64,000 nucleotides of DNA, taken from positions 190,024 through 254,023 of the forward strand of contig CANNZV010001043.1 of the NCBI GenBank assembly GCA_947561585.1, given 5' to 3'. The notes below the pieces were generated by a model that saw only the letters and a program-made list of their open reading frames with translations, was not told the origin of the DNA and did no database searches. The DNA comes from Caprella mutica. Its lineage: Eukaryota > Arthropoda > Malacostraca > Amphipoda > Caprellidae. The position numbers and the translations under genes were made by a program. Shown here in pieces: positions 56,650 through 64,000 of the stretch (position 1 is its first letter; the number at the start of each line of letters is the position of its first letter).

Positions 56650-56998
56650 TCCCAATGAGTGCAAGCCGCCCCCCAAACCCCCCTGCCAGGTCATTAAGTA
56701 ATCATGAAGTTAACATAACAGAACCATAGCGGATCAAAAATCTACATAACAAAATTCTAAAAGCCAGAAATGTTACAGTTAGTATACGATTTTCATGAAA
56801 TAAAAATGATCTTTACTAATTCAAATTTCAATTAATTGAGGATATTTTCACAGGATATTATCAGTATTGATATAGTTCAAACATTGTATAAATTTAAACT
56901 TCATATCTGCCCAAATAAAAAGTTACAGGCCAAATGTACATGTGACACCCGAATGCGGGTGTGACCGTGTGAGAACTACATATGAATGCAGTACCTTA
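56650..56998. mobile_element. Copy of the GTGTCACAGGTACATT element
   Basis: Inverted relative of 2310-2965: CCCCCCTGCCAGGTCATTAA, AGAACCATAGCGGATCAAAAA, TTCACAGGATATTATCAGTA, then ACAGGCCAAATGTACATGTG and CACCCGAATGCGGGTG. About 160 bp upstream of the POP1 start codon, so it may lie in the POP1 promoter region. Confidence 0.65.
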
Positions 56999-57126
56999 TT
57001 GGCTTAGTTTGCTATAATCATATAATCCAGGTAATAAAGTATTGTGAGCCCTTCAATTGCAAATGGCTAGAAATATCTATTTTTTAATTTTCTCCTATGC
57101 TACAAGTGACAACCAAACTGCAAAAT

Positions 57127-57370
57127 CCAGTCTGTATTTGGTGCACAAAATTCCGCCGAGTTTTTGAAAAAGCTGAAAAAATCAACCATAAATTTCCAGT
57201 AATTTAGCTGATCCAACAACATTTTACCTATTTTTTAACCAAAAATTAATAGTAACATTATACTAACATAGGAATTAATAGCTAAAAATCCACCAACTTT
57301 GCCAGAATAGTATTTTCAATGCAGAAAAATTCTACTGAAGTTGGTGGAATTTACCATGAAATACAGTCGG
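57127..57370. mobile_element. hAT-like MITE, word TCCRCCGA/GGTGGA
   Basis: Ends CCAGTCTGTATTTGGTGC and CATGAAATACAGTCGG; flanks TGCAAAAT and GTGCAAGAT suggest an 8-bp TSD with changes. Core AACATAGGAATTAATAGC. Inverted relative of 36,671-36,907. Confidence 0.7.
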
Positions 57371-57388
57371 GTGCAAGATCGCAAGAAG

Positions 57389-57508
57389 TTGTCCATGTTT
57401 CAAAGTGAGGCAGGAAAGTCGCCAGTTTTGTGAGAAAATGGATCCAGGTCGGCTGAGGTAGCCACATTTAAGGTTGCTACTTTAAAGAAGAAATTTGACT
57501 TCCTAGTG
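57389..57508. mobile_element. CCATGTTT MITE, interrupted copy
   Basis: Starts CCATGTTTCAAAGTGAGG, continues GGAAAGTCGCCAGTTTTG and GAAGAAATTTGACTTCCTAG. It resumes after the insertion at 57,509-57,652 with TTGGAAACATCCTAATGCTTC up to about 57,710. Confidence 0.6.
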
Positions 57509-57652
57509 CCAGACTGCAGGAACTGGTAAACTGTTCTCCAAGAAATCTTCTATTTTGGCTTCTGTTCTCAGTAAAATACATGTAAACATAGGAGGAAATT
57601 AAGGATTGTTCACACAGAAAATGTTAAAAATGTCCCATATTCTGCAGACTGG
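57509..57652. mobile_element. 144-bp hAT-like MITE, CCAGACTGCAGGAACTGG family
   Basis: Perfect 8-bp TSD TCCTAGTG (57,501-08; 57,653-60). Ends CCAGACTGCAGGAACTGG and CATATTCTGCAGACTGG. Words TGTTCTCCAAG, TGTTCTCAGTA and TGTTCACACAG surround ACATGTAAACATAGGAGGAA. Confidence 0.9.
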
Positions 57653-57710
57653 TCCTAGTGGAGATTTTGCATTTAACTCTTGGAAACATCCTAATGCTTC
57701 ATGTCTAATG

Positions 57711-57776
57711 CCAGTCTGTATTTAGTGGTAAATTCCACCGACATGTCAGTGGAATTTACCTCGAAATACAGACTGG
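57711..57776. mobile_element. 66-bp minimal hairpin hAT-like element
   Basis: The whole sequence is a near-perfect palindrome: CCAGTCTGTATTTAGTGG, then ATTCCACCGACATGTCAGTGG and a return to AAATACAGACTGG. It consists only of the two ends of the TCCACCGA-word family with the centre lost. Confidence 0.75.
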
Positions 57777-57897
57777 GAGACAAATTGTCCCTAAAATAAA
57801 ATATCTGGAGACTGATTGTGCATGGTTTGCAGACTGGCTCTCCAGAAAGTCTCTAAAACATTCTAAACCAAAATTAGCTACATTGAAATGTTGCATA

Positions 57898-58127
57898 GGG
57901 TCACGCAGGTAAAATGCGGCCCATTAATTTTTAATTGCAGCCCTCTCAAAAGAGTCTGTGAAACAATTTGAACCAAAATTACATTAAAATGTTGCATAGC
58001 TATCAAAAGAAACTCAGTGTATGCTATAATTTATTAATTTAAGTTTTTAAGTGTGTTTTGAATGTATGATGTTTCTGTTGTAAGAGCCCGCAGTTAGTCA
58101 GCGTGCCACAATTTACCTGCTTGACCC
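57898..58127. mobile_element. GGGTCACGCAGG MITE (230 bp), TA TSD
   Basis: TA at 57,896-97 and 58,128-29; ends GGGTCACGCAGGTAAAATGC and ATTTACCTGCTTGACCC with GCGGCCC/GCCCGCAG subterminal words. It lies inside an older copy of the same family, whose GTTGCA|TA|GCTATC site it occupies. Confidence 0.8.
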
Positions 58128-58287
58128 TAGCTATCAGCCTATCATGATAAGCAAAGTGCATGCTACAATTTATTACTTTGTTTTTAATGAGTGTTTTGAG
58201 GCCCATGTATAAGAGTAATAAGACTAAAGAGTATGTCAGTTAAAGCCAATTAATTGGCTTAGATTTAAAATGGTCAAATCTCAGATA

Positions 58288-58531
58288 GGGTCATGCAGGT
58301 GAATTACGGCCCTTTAATTTTTAATTGCGGCCCTCACAAGTGTATCTAAAATATTCTGAACCGAAATTACATTAAAATATTGCATAGCTATCAAAATGAG
58401 CACAGTGCATGCTACAATTTATTACTTTATGTTTTTAACGAGTGTTTTGAAGCTATGGCGTTTCTGTTGTTAGAGGCCGCAGTTAGTTAGTGGGCCGCAA
58501 TTTACTTGCTTCACAAGTTCACCCTATGACC
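58288..58531. mobile_element. GGGTCATGCAGG MITE, TA TSD (nested)
   Basis: Interrupts the host word TCTCAGA|TA|TGTCTAATTGG; TA at 58,286-87 and 58,532-33. Left end GGGTCATGCAGGTGAATTAC; right end eroded (TTACTTGCTTCACAAGTTC). Confidence 0.75.
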
Positions 58532-58807
58532 TATGTCTAATTGGCTTTAAATTTTGAATTAACTCTTATGTTATTGTTCCCATGTTAATTTTGGCTTGAA
58601 ATCTTCAAAAAATCCATGTTTTAAAGTATGAACAAAGTCGCCAGTATATTGGCGACTTTTGAGGGGTGAAATAAGTTGAAAAACATGTATATAACTAGTA
58701 AATCACTCACAAAATAGTCTCAAGAGATGCACATGAATCAGACATGAAGCACGAGGATATTTTCAAGTGTAAAATCTTCACTAGGAAGTCAAATTTCTTC
58801 ATTAAAG

Positions 58808-59170
58808 CCAAGTAAAATAGTATGTCTCTCCAAAATAACATTGTAGCATAGGGAAAAAACAGATAAAACTCGCCATTTGCCCAAGTAAACTAGTATGTCT
58901 CATAAACTCGCCATTTGTCTCTCCAGCTCTCTCCAAAATTCAACAAATTCTCTCCAAAATGATCAAATTTTCATAAATTCTCTCCAAAATAACATTGTAG
59001 CATTTTTAGCATAGGAGAAAAATAGATAAAACTCGCCATTTGCATTAGGAGGGCTCAAAATAACTGTCACAAACTCGCCATTAAAATGGCGAGTTTGGAC
59101 ATGCTTTATTACTTGGCCATTTGCAATTGAAGGGCTCAAAATAACTGTCACAAACTCGCCATTAAAATGG
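58808..59170. mobile_element. CCAAGTAA hAT-like MITE, right tip missing (nested)
   Basis: Perfect TSD CATTAAAG (58,800-58,807; 59,171-59,178), but the copy ends at CTCGCCATTAAAATGG and lacks the usual CGAGTTTGGACATGC...ACTTGG tip. Contains 58,881-59,116. Confidence 0.8.
58881..59116. mobile_element. CCAAGTAA hAT-like MITE (innermost)
   Basis: Perfect TSD CCATTTGC (58,873-80; 59,117-24). Ends CCAAGTAAACTAGTATGTC and GACATGCTTTATTACTTGG; TTCTCTCCAAAA words and a CTCGCCATTAAAATGGCGAG palindrome. The small frame at 58,963-59,151 is not a gene. Confidence 0.88.
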
Positions 59171-59348
59171 CATTAAAGTATCTTAAATGTGGCGACCTGG
59201 ATCCATTTTCTCACTAAACTGGCAACTTTCCTGCCTCACTTTGAAATATGGCAAAAAATGAGCCAAATTGGCTTGGCTTAGATTTTTGGTGAAATTTTGG
59301 CTCAAAATTGGCTTACAATTTTCCAGCCTCTGAAACATGGTCTGAGGC

Positions 59349-59428
59349 TATGACGTTTTTGCTGTTAAATGCCGCAGTTAGTTAGTTAGCGGGCCGCAAT
59401 TTACCTGCTTGACCGGTAAGGTTGACCC
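59349..59428. mobile_element. Right end of the outermost GGGTCACGCAGG element
   Basis: GCCGCAGTTAGTTAGTTAGC, GGGCCGCAATTTACCTGC and a duplicated TTGACC tip. Its other parts are at about 57,840-57,897 and 58,130-58,202. Confidence 0.65.
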
Positions 59429-59518
59429 TACCACTCGGCACTCTGCCTCTGGAAAAAATTACCTTACGCTAACACTAGTCTGAAAAGTAGAGCAGGATTT
59501 GTGGATTACCAGACTGCA

Positions 59519-59650
59519 GGAACTGCCAACTGGTAAACTGTTCTTCAAGAAATCCTCTATTTAAGCTTCTGTTCTCAGTAAAATACATGAAAATATAGAA
59601 GGAAATTAGAGATTGTTCGCACAGAAAATGTCCCATATTCTGCAGACTGG
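59519..59650. mobile_element. 132-bp hAT-like MITE, CCAGACTGCAGGAACTG family
   Basis: Perfect 8-bp TSD GTGGATTA (59,511-18; 59,651-58). Ends CCAGACTGCAGGAACTGCC and CCATATTCTGCAGACTGG; words TGTTCTTCAAG, TGTTCTCAGTA and TGTTCGCACAG. Confidence 0.9.
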
Positions 59651-59658
59651 GTGGATTA

Positions 59659-60105
59659 TTCCTGCGCCCAAGTCCTATTTGATTCCTATGTTCCCATGTT
59701 ATTTGATGCGCCAAAATGCCAATTTCTGTAAAAAATCCTGGGTCTTAGGAGACATTCTTTTCAGACTGGGGCTAACAGATGAATTTTAGAGGCTGAATGT
59801 CAATGATGTAGATTATAAATTTATACAGTTGGTTCTGATTAAATTATTACTGTTTTTAAGGTTTGCTAAACTGAGTAAACTCCAACAGAGTAATTAATTC
59901 ATCTAATTTCATCAGAAAAGACCACTTTTTTATTTTTCCAGAGTGGCAACTGGCGAGGTCCGAGGACATTCATATTCTCAATTCTGCAAATATAAAGATT
60001 TAAGATTCTTGACTAAGAATCGATTCATTTATATTATTCGACTGGTGTTTCATATTGTATTAGACCTTAGAGTAATGGAGCGATTGCCAAATGTTTAAAT
60101 ATTTC
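59659..60105. other. Unassigned AT-rich DNA
   Basis: Starts with remnants of a hAT-like element (TTCCTATGTTCCCATGTTAT, TTTCAGACTGG). The rest shows nothing recognisable up to the LINE poly(A). Confidence 0.4.
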
Positions 60106-60375
60106 TTTTTTTTTTTTTTTTAGGGGAGTGAAGGGAAGGAAGAGTGTTTTAAAATACTGCACTCTACTTATCCCTGGAATTATCAATGGTTTTGTTTTGG
60201 TTTCTTTGACAGTGTCAGTTTTATTTTTACTGGGGGATTTGTAGGTATTGAGCATCCTGACCCACTCAATAGAGTCAAGCCACCACCAAAGTCAGGAATC
60301 CCTATTTAACAATTATATTATCATAATCTAAAGGTTTGGCTTGACTTCGGACTTCGGAGTACTATTATTTATTAT

Positions 60376-62340
60376 TTAGAGCAGATCAAACCTTCCTGTG
60401 GCTTTTACATACCTAATAGCTATGTTCAATATACTTTTCAGTACATTTTTTAGACTATCTTCTCCTCCAAGGACGTTTTTAGTATTTGGGGAGGTTACTC
60501 CAACTACTTGGAGTTCTCTGAACATTCTGTTTCTTTGATTTTGATAAGAAGCACAATCTAACAGGTAGTGGTCAACTGTTTCAGGCACTCTGCAATTTTC
60601 ACATTCTTCACTATCTGATTTGCCTATTCTATGTAAGCTCTGATTCAAATTTGCATGGCCTATCCTTAGTCTGTGAATTATGCTTTCACTTCTGCGACAT
60701 CTCAGAGTACCAACTGGTAGATTGCAGTATATATTATCTCGAATGTTCCTCAAAAATAGCCCTTTACCAGTAATCTCTGTAGAACATTTCCAAGAGTCAT
60801 CCCAGAATTTTTTAAAATTTATTTTAAGGTTACTAATAATTTCTTCTCTGGTTAGATTAAGGAATTCACTTCTATCATTATGGTGACCTTTATTAGCTGC
60901 AGTATCAGCTATTTCATTTCCACATACTCCAATGTGTCCCCTCACCCAATGTAGGATAACTGAAGAAGTGCAATTTAGTTCTAAGAGCAAAATTTTAATT
61001 TTATATATAATATTTATATATGTCTTAGGCTTAGGTTTCAATAACAAAAATAGAGCACTTTGGGAATCTGTGTACAAAATCACTGATGGGAAAGGGTTTC
61101 TTTGTAAAAACATAAGTGCCTGTAAGATGCCATAAAGTTCTGCATGTAGAACTGAATGTTCAGGTCTGAGTTTCCAGCACTCTGTTAATTTATAGTGCTC
61201 TGAGTAAATTGCACAAGAGGTTGACAGTGGATTTGTTACCTTTGAACCATCAGAATAGAGATGTTTGTAATTAGGATAATGCCTCTCATTATAAGATCTG
61301 AATGCATCATTATTGTAAACTTCCTCTTCATATTCTACTTTTATAAATTTCTCAAGGCATTTCCATGGTTCAATCTGATCTGTTTTTTCAGGAGTTCTTT
61401 TGATAATGGGCATATTGAGTAAGGTTAAAGATTTCTTGCTTCGATCCAAAAAAGATCTGCATGGAGTTGGTCTGTCAAGTACGAATTGGGCAGTACCATC
61501 GGTTGTAGGTTTAGATTTTAATACAATATATTGTTTACTTAAGAGGAATATACGATGTAGATCAAGTGGAGGAATATGGGCTTCTGCTTGAAGTGAGAGC
61601 TCCGGACTTGATTTTCTAGCACCAAGGATTACTCTTAAACAAGCATTCTGCACTGAGTCAAGCTTCTTTAGATTGCTTGGGGAAGCTCCCCCGTATATTA
61701 CTGCTTCATAGTCAATCTTGGATCTTATATATGCTACGTAGAAATTCCTTAGTACTTTTGTTGTTGCACCATATTTAACAGTTGAGAAGGATTTTAAGAT
61801 GTCTATTCTTTTCAGACAGTCATTTTTCAGATATTCTATGTGACATTTGAAAGTGAGATTAGGAGAGTCCATCATCAACCCCAAGAGTTTTTGTTCTTTT
61901 TTATACTGTAATGCTTGATTTCTCAATCTGAAATTTGGACATGGAATCCTTTTTTTAGTATAATGTTGCACTACAGTTTTAATGGGGTTGATGATCAGAC
62001 CCCACTCCTCTGACCATTCTTCAAATTTATTAAGATATGCTTGCATTTTTATTCGAACATCTTCTGATTCCTTACAAGAGCATACGACAGTTATATCATC
62101 TGCATACATAAAAATTTCGACATTGTTATCTTGGGGAATATCTTTCATCATGAGATTAAATAACAGGGGTGATAAGATGGCACCCTGTGGGGTCCCAGCT
62201 ATTTGTTCATAAGCATCAGATAGTGTTCCTTCTAGCATAGTATTAATAGATCTGTCTTTAAAATAGTTATGTAGCCATTTCAATAAGTTACCATGAACAC
62301 CACTTCTTCTTAACTTAAGAATAACCCCATCACCCCATTG
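60376..62340 (-). CDS. LINE ORF2, C-terminal part: rest of RT, RNase H, zinc tail
   Basis: In a different frame from the N-terminal part; similarity starts at WGDGVILKLRRSGV, directly after motif A, so a one- or two-base indel near 62,340 split one ORF. RT motif B GTPQGAILSPLLFN and motif C YADD are intact. RNase H follows with all four acidic residues: YSDGS, HAEL, YTDSQSAL and the final D in GNEIADTAANKG, preceded by HWVRGH. A C-x2-C...H...C pattern (ECENC...DHYLLDC) precedes the C-terminus ending GRFDLL and a TAA. The apparent ATG at 62,352 is only the first methionine of the shifted frame, not a real start. Confidence 0.88.
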   Translation of the reverse strand, partial: QWGDGVILKLRRSGVHGNLLKWLHNYFKDRSINTMLEGTLSDAYEQIAGTPQGAILSPLLFNLMMKDIPQDNNVEIFMYADDITVVCSCKESEDVRIKMQAYLNKFEEWSEEWGLIINPIKTVVQHYTKKRIPCPNFRLRNQALQYKKEQKLLGLMMDSPNLTFKCHIEYLKNDCLKRIDILKSFSTVKYGATTKVLRNFYVAYIRSKIDYEAVIYGGASPSNLKKLDSVQNACLRVILGARKSSPELSLQAEAHIPPLDLHRIFLLSKQYIVLKSKPTTDGTAQFVLDRPTPCRSFLDRSKKSLTLLNMPIIKRTPEKTDQIEPWKCLEKFIKVEYEEEVYNNDAFRSYNERHYPNYKHLYSDGSKVTNPLSTSCAIYSEHYKLTECWKLRPEHSVLHAELYGILQALMFLQRNPFPSVILYTDSQSALFLLLKPKPKTYINIIYKIKILLLELNCTSSVILHWVRGHIGVCGNEIADTAANKGHHNDRSEFLNLTREEIISNLKINFKKFWDDSWKCSTEITGKGLFLRNIRDNIYCNLPVGTLRCRRSESIIHRLRIGHANLNQSLHRIGKSDSEECENCRVPETVDHYLLDCASYQNQRNRMFRELQVVGVTSPNTKNVLGGEDSLKNVLKSILNIAIRYVKATGRFDLL

Positions 62341-64000
62341 TGTCAAACGCACTTTTCAAATCTATATAAACAACTACACATATATCCCTTGCATCAATAG
62401 CTTGCCTAATCGAATGTTCAATGCGCAGCAAGACATCGATCGTACCTATACCTCTTCTGAAGCCACACATGATATTAGGGAGAATGTTATTGGTCTCAAC
62501 AATGTATTCTAGTCTACTCTTTATGATTCTTTCTAGGAGCTTGCCTACACAGGATAGAAGAGAAATTGGCCTATAGGATGAGACTGAGTGTTTGTCCTTA
62601 CCAGGCTTTAAAATAGGAACTACCAGGCCTGATTTCCATATTTTAGGAAAAATACCAGTTCTGAAACTTTGATTGAACATACACAGCAACTCAGCCAATT
62701 GTGAGGGTTGTAAATACCTTAGCATCACATTAGATATATTGTCTGCTCCAGGAGAAGAGTTGTTTGTCTGAGATAGGGCTGTAGTGAGCTCGTTGTATGT
62801 GATGTCATGGTTGTATTGAGGGTCTACATGGTTTTGTTCACCTATATTGCTTCCCAATAGGTCCACCATTATGGGGTTATGATTACTAGGTAATTTTGTG
62901 AATTCAGCAGCCAGTAAATTGCTTTTTTCTTTCAGGTCTGAAATATGATGACCATTATGCTGAAATATCACATTTTCTTGAGAAGTATGTCCTTTCAACC
63001 TCCTAAACTTTTTCCAGACTACTGAATAAGGAGTGTCAAACTGAATGGAGTTTATGAATTCTCTAAAGCTGTTTCTTTTCTTCTTCTTTATTATTTTTTG
63101 GGCTTCTCTAAGTCTGGTTCTATATTCAGTAACATTTTCTTGTGTAGGATGAAGAAGAAGTCTGCGATAAGCTTGTTTCCTATGGCTAACAGCATCTGAA
63201 CAGTCTGTGTCCCACCATGGTAGACTTTTTCGAATTTTAATTTTACCACTGGATTTTTTTATACATTTCTCTGCAGACTGGTTCAATCTATTCAGAAAGT
63301 CCTCAGCTAATGTATCTATATTATTAGGCTGGGTAAGGCAAGTTTCTGGAATATTCTTTGCAAATTCTGTAAGGTTTTCTTTGCTAAATTTCAGTTTTGG
63401 CCTGACTTTACTTTCATAGAATTCAGGTTGCCTGTTCAAAACTACTCCTATCGGAAGATGATCACTTCCAATGTCATGCAGATGGGAAATGGTTATGTCA
63501 GGAGAAATATGTGGGGAACAAAAAACTAGATCTAAGGACGAGAGTTGACCAGTGTGCGAGTTTATATGGGTGTAGAAATCAGGTGGGTTTATTAGCACTA
63601 AATTATGATTCAGAATGAGTTGTTCTATAGCTCTACCTGAGGGATTTGGTCTAACGCATCTATTGGAAATGGCTCTTGAATGAGCATTGAAATCCCCAAC
63701 TATCAAGTAGTTTTCATGTAATTGATTAACATAATGGAGAAATTCTTGTATTGTCATATTTTTATTAGGATTGTAAACATTTAGTAAAGATACTTTAAAG
63801 TTATTTTTTAAATAAATTTCTATAGCTTGGATTTCAAGTACCCCACCTACAAATGGTATTATGGGAATATTTTTATATTGAATGCCCCTCTTTATAATGA
63901 TGCCAAGCCCTCCCCCATTCATGTGCTCTCTATGATGCCAGATGGCTGAATAGCCATGAAATTTAGGCTCAAACTTTCTATTTGTAATCCATGTCTCGCA
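62333..64000 (-). CDS. LINE ORF2, N-terminal part: APE endonuclease and first half of RT
   Basis: The frame is open to the window edge, so the usual start lies outside; the first visible residues include ETWITN, the endonuclease Glu motif. Further endonuclease motifs follow: LLNVYNP, VGDFNAHS, SSLDLVF and GSDHLPI (catalytic His/Asp pairs present). A linker with basic KKKKR follows, then RT motifs: SPGADNI, VVPILKPGKD, SSYRPISLLS, ER--KSRLE and IDLKSAFDT (motif A aspartate). The frame then meets TGA at 62,330-62,332 immediately after motif A. Endonuclease nicks the target and RT primes on it (target-primed reverse transcription), from family knowledge. Confidence 0.88.

Larger units (their letters stand above)
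58614..59251. mobile_element. CCATGTTT hAT-like MITE (nested)
   Basis: Perfect 8-bp TSD CAAAAAAT (58,606-13; 59,252-59). Ends CCATGTTTTAAAGTATG and CACTTTGAAATATGG; GTCGCCAGTATATTGGCGAC palindrome. Interrupted by 58,808-59,170. Confidence 0.88.
58203..59340. mobile_element. hAT-like element, word GCCAATT/AATTGGC, host of further insertions
   Basis: Ends CCATGTATAAGAG and CCTCTGAAACATGG; 8-bp TSD TTTGAGGC/TCTGAGGC (58,195-58,202; 59,341-48) with one mismatch. AAGCCAATTAATTGGC near the left end, CTAATTGGCTTTAAATTTTG and GGCTCAAAATTGGCTTAC further in. Contains elements at 58,288-58,531 and 58,614-59,251. Confidence 0.78.
60106..64000 (-). mobile_element. I-group non-LTR retrotransposon (LINE), 5' end outside window
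   Basis: Minus strand: APE-type endonuclease, reverse transcriptase, RNase H, a C-terminal zinc-binding tail, a short 3' UTR and an A-tract (T-run at about 60,106-60,121). RNase H downstream of the RT, together with APE endonuclease, places it in the I group (I, Nimb, R1, LOA and relatives) rather than Jockey or CR1. It is structurally near complete apart from the window cut and one frame break, so it is probably fairly young. TSDs cannot be tested because the 5' end is not in view. Confidence 0.9.

Overview
This is an AT-rich invertebrate animal sequence. It holds two intact intron-containing genes, one orphan first exon, and a very large amount of tandem and interspersed repeat DNA. The animal assignment rests on GT-AG introns, metazoan-type ADCK5 and POP1 orthologues, an I-group non-LTR retrotransposon with APE endonuclease and RNase H, SINE-like retroposons, and many families of small terminal-inverted-repeat (TIR) elements. 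I cannot fix the phylum from sequence alone.

Layout. 1-16.5 kb is dominated by tandem arrays: a 17-bp satellite (1-1937), a 26-bp minisatellite (3.4-3.8 kb), an 83-bp array (3.9-4.2 kb), a 71-bp satellite of nearly 5 kb (6.7-11.6 kb) and a two-part GA-rich minisatellite (15.05-16.49 kb). One minus-strand Ser-rich coding exon (13,613-14,320) has an ATG and a consensus splice donor but no partner exon that I can see. 16.5-39.8 kb is transposon-rich. It contains several families of small hAT-like TIR elements with perfect or near-perfect 8-bp target-site duplications (TSDs), two inverted copies of a 2.5-3.0 kb CCCAGCAAACA-ended element, a SINE-like retroposon family, a pogo/Tigger-like element, a 2.3-kb long-TIR element, and a broken LINE fragment split by nested insertions.

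40.9-49.1 kb (+) is a complete ADCK5 orthologue (aarF-domain/UbiB-type atypical kinase, predicted mitochondrial). It has 12 exons per transcript plus one duplicated, apparently mutually exclusive exon pair (10a/10b). 49.9-56.5 kb (-) is a complete nine-exon POP1 orthologue (RNase P/MRP protein subunit). The two genes converge tail to tail about 0.86 kb apart. 56.6-59.8 kb is another nest of small elements, up to five levels deep. 60.1-64.0 kb (-) is a nearly complete I-group LINE, cut by the window edge and carrying one reading-frame break in the reverse transcriptase.

The two most interesting things are the ADCK5 exon pair and a set of hAT-like families. In the ADCK5 pair, both exons have identical phases, both are homologous to the same protein segment, and including both or neither breaks the frame. 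The hAT-like families share ends (CCAGTCTG or similar) and a central core (CCTATGTT...CATTAATTT), but each carries its own short word repeated several times, as if the word had been replaced in concert at every position.
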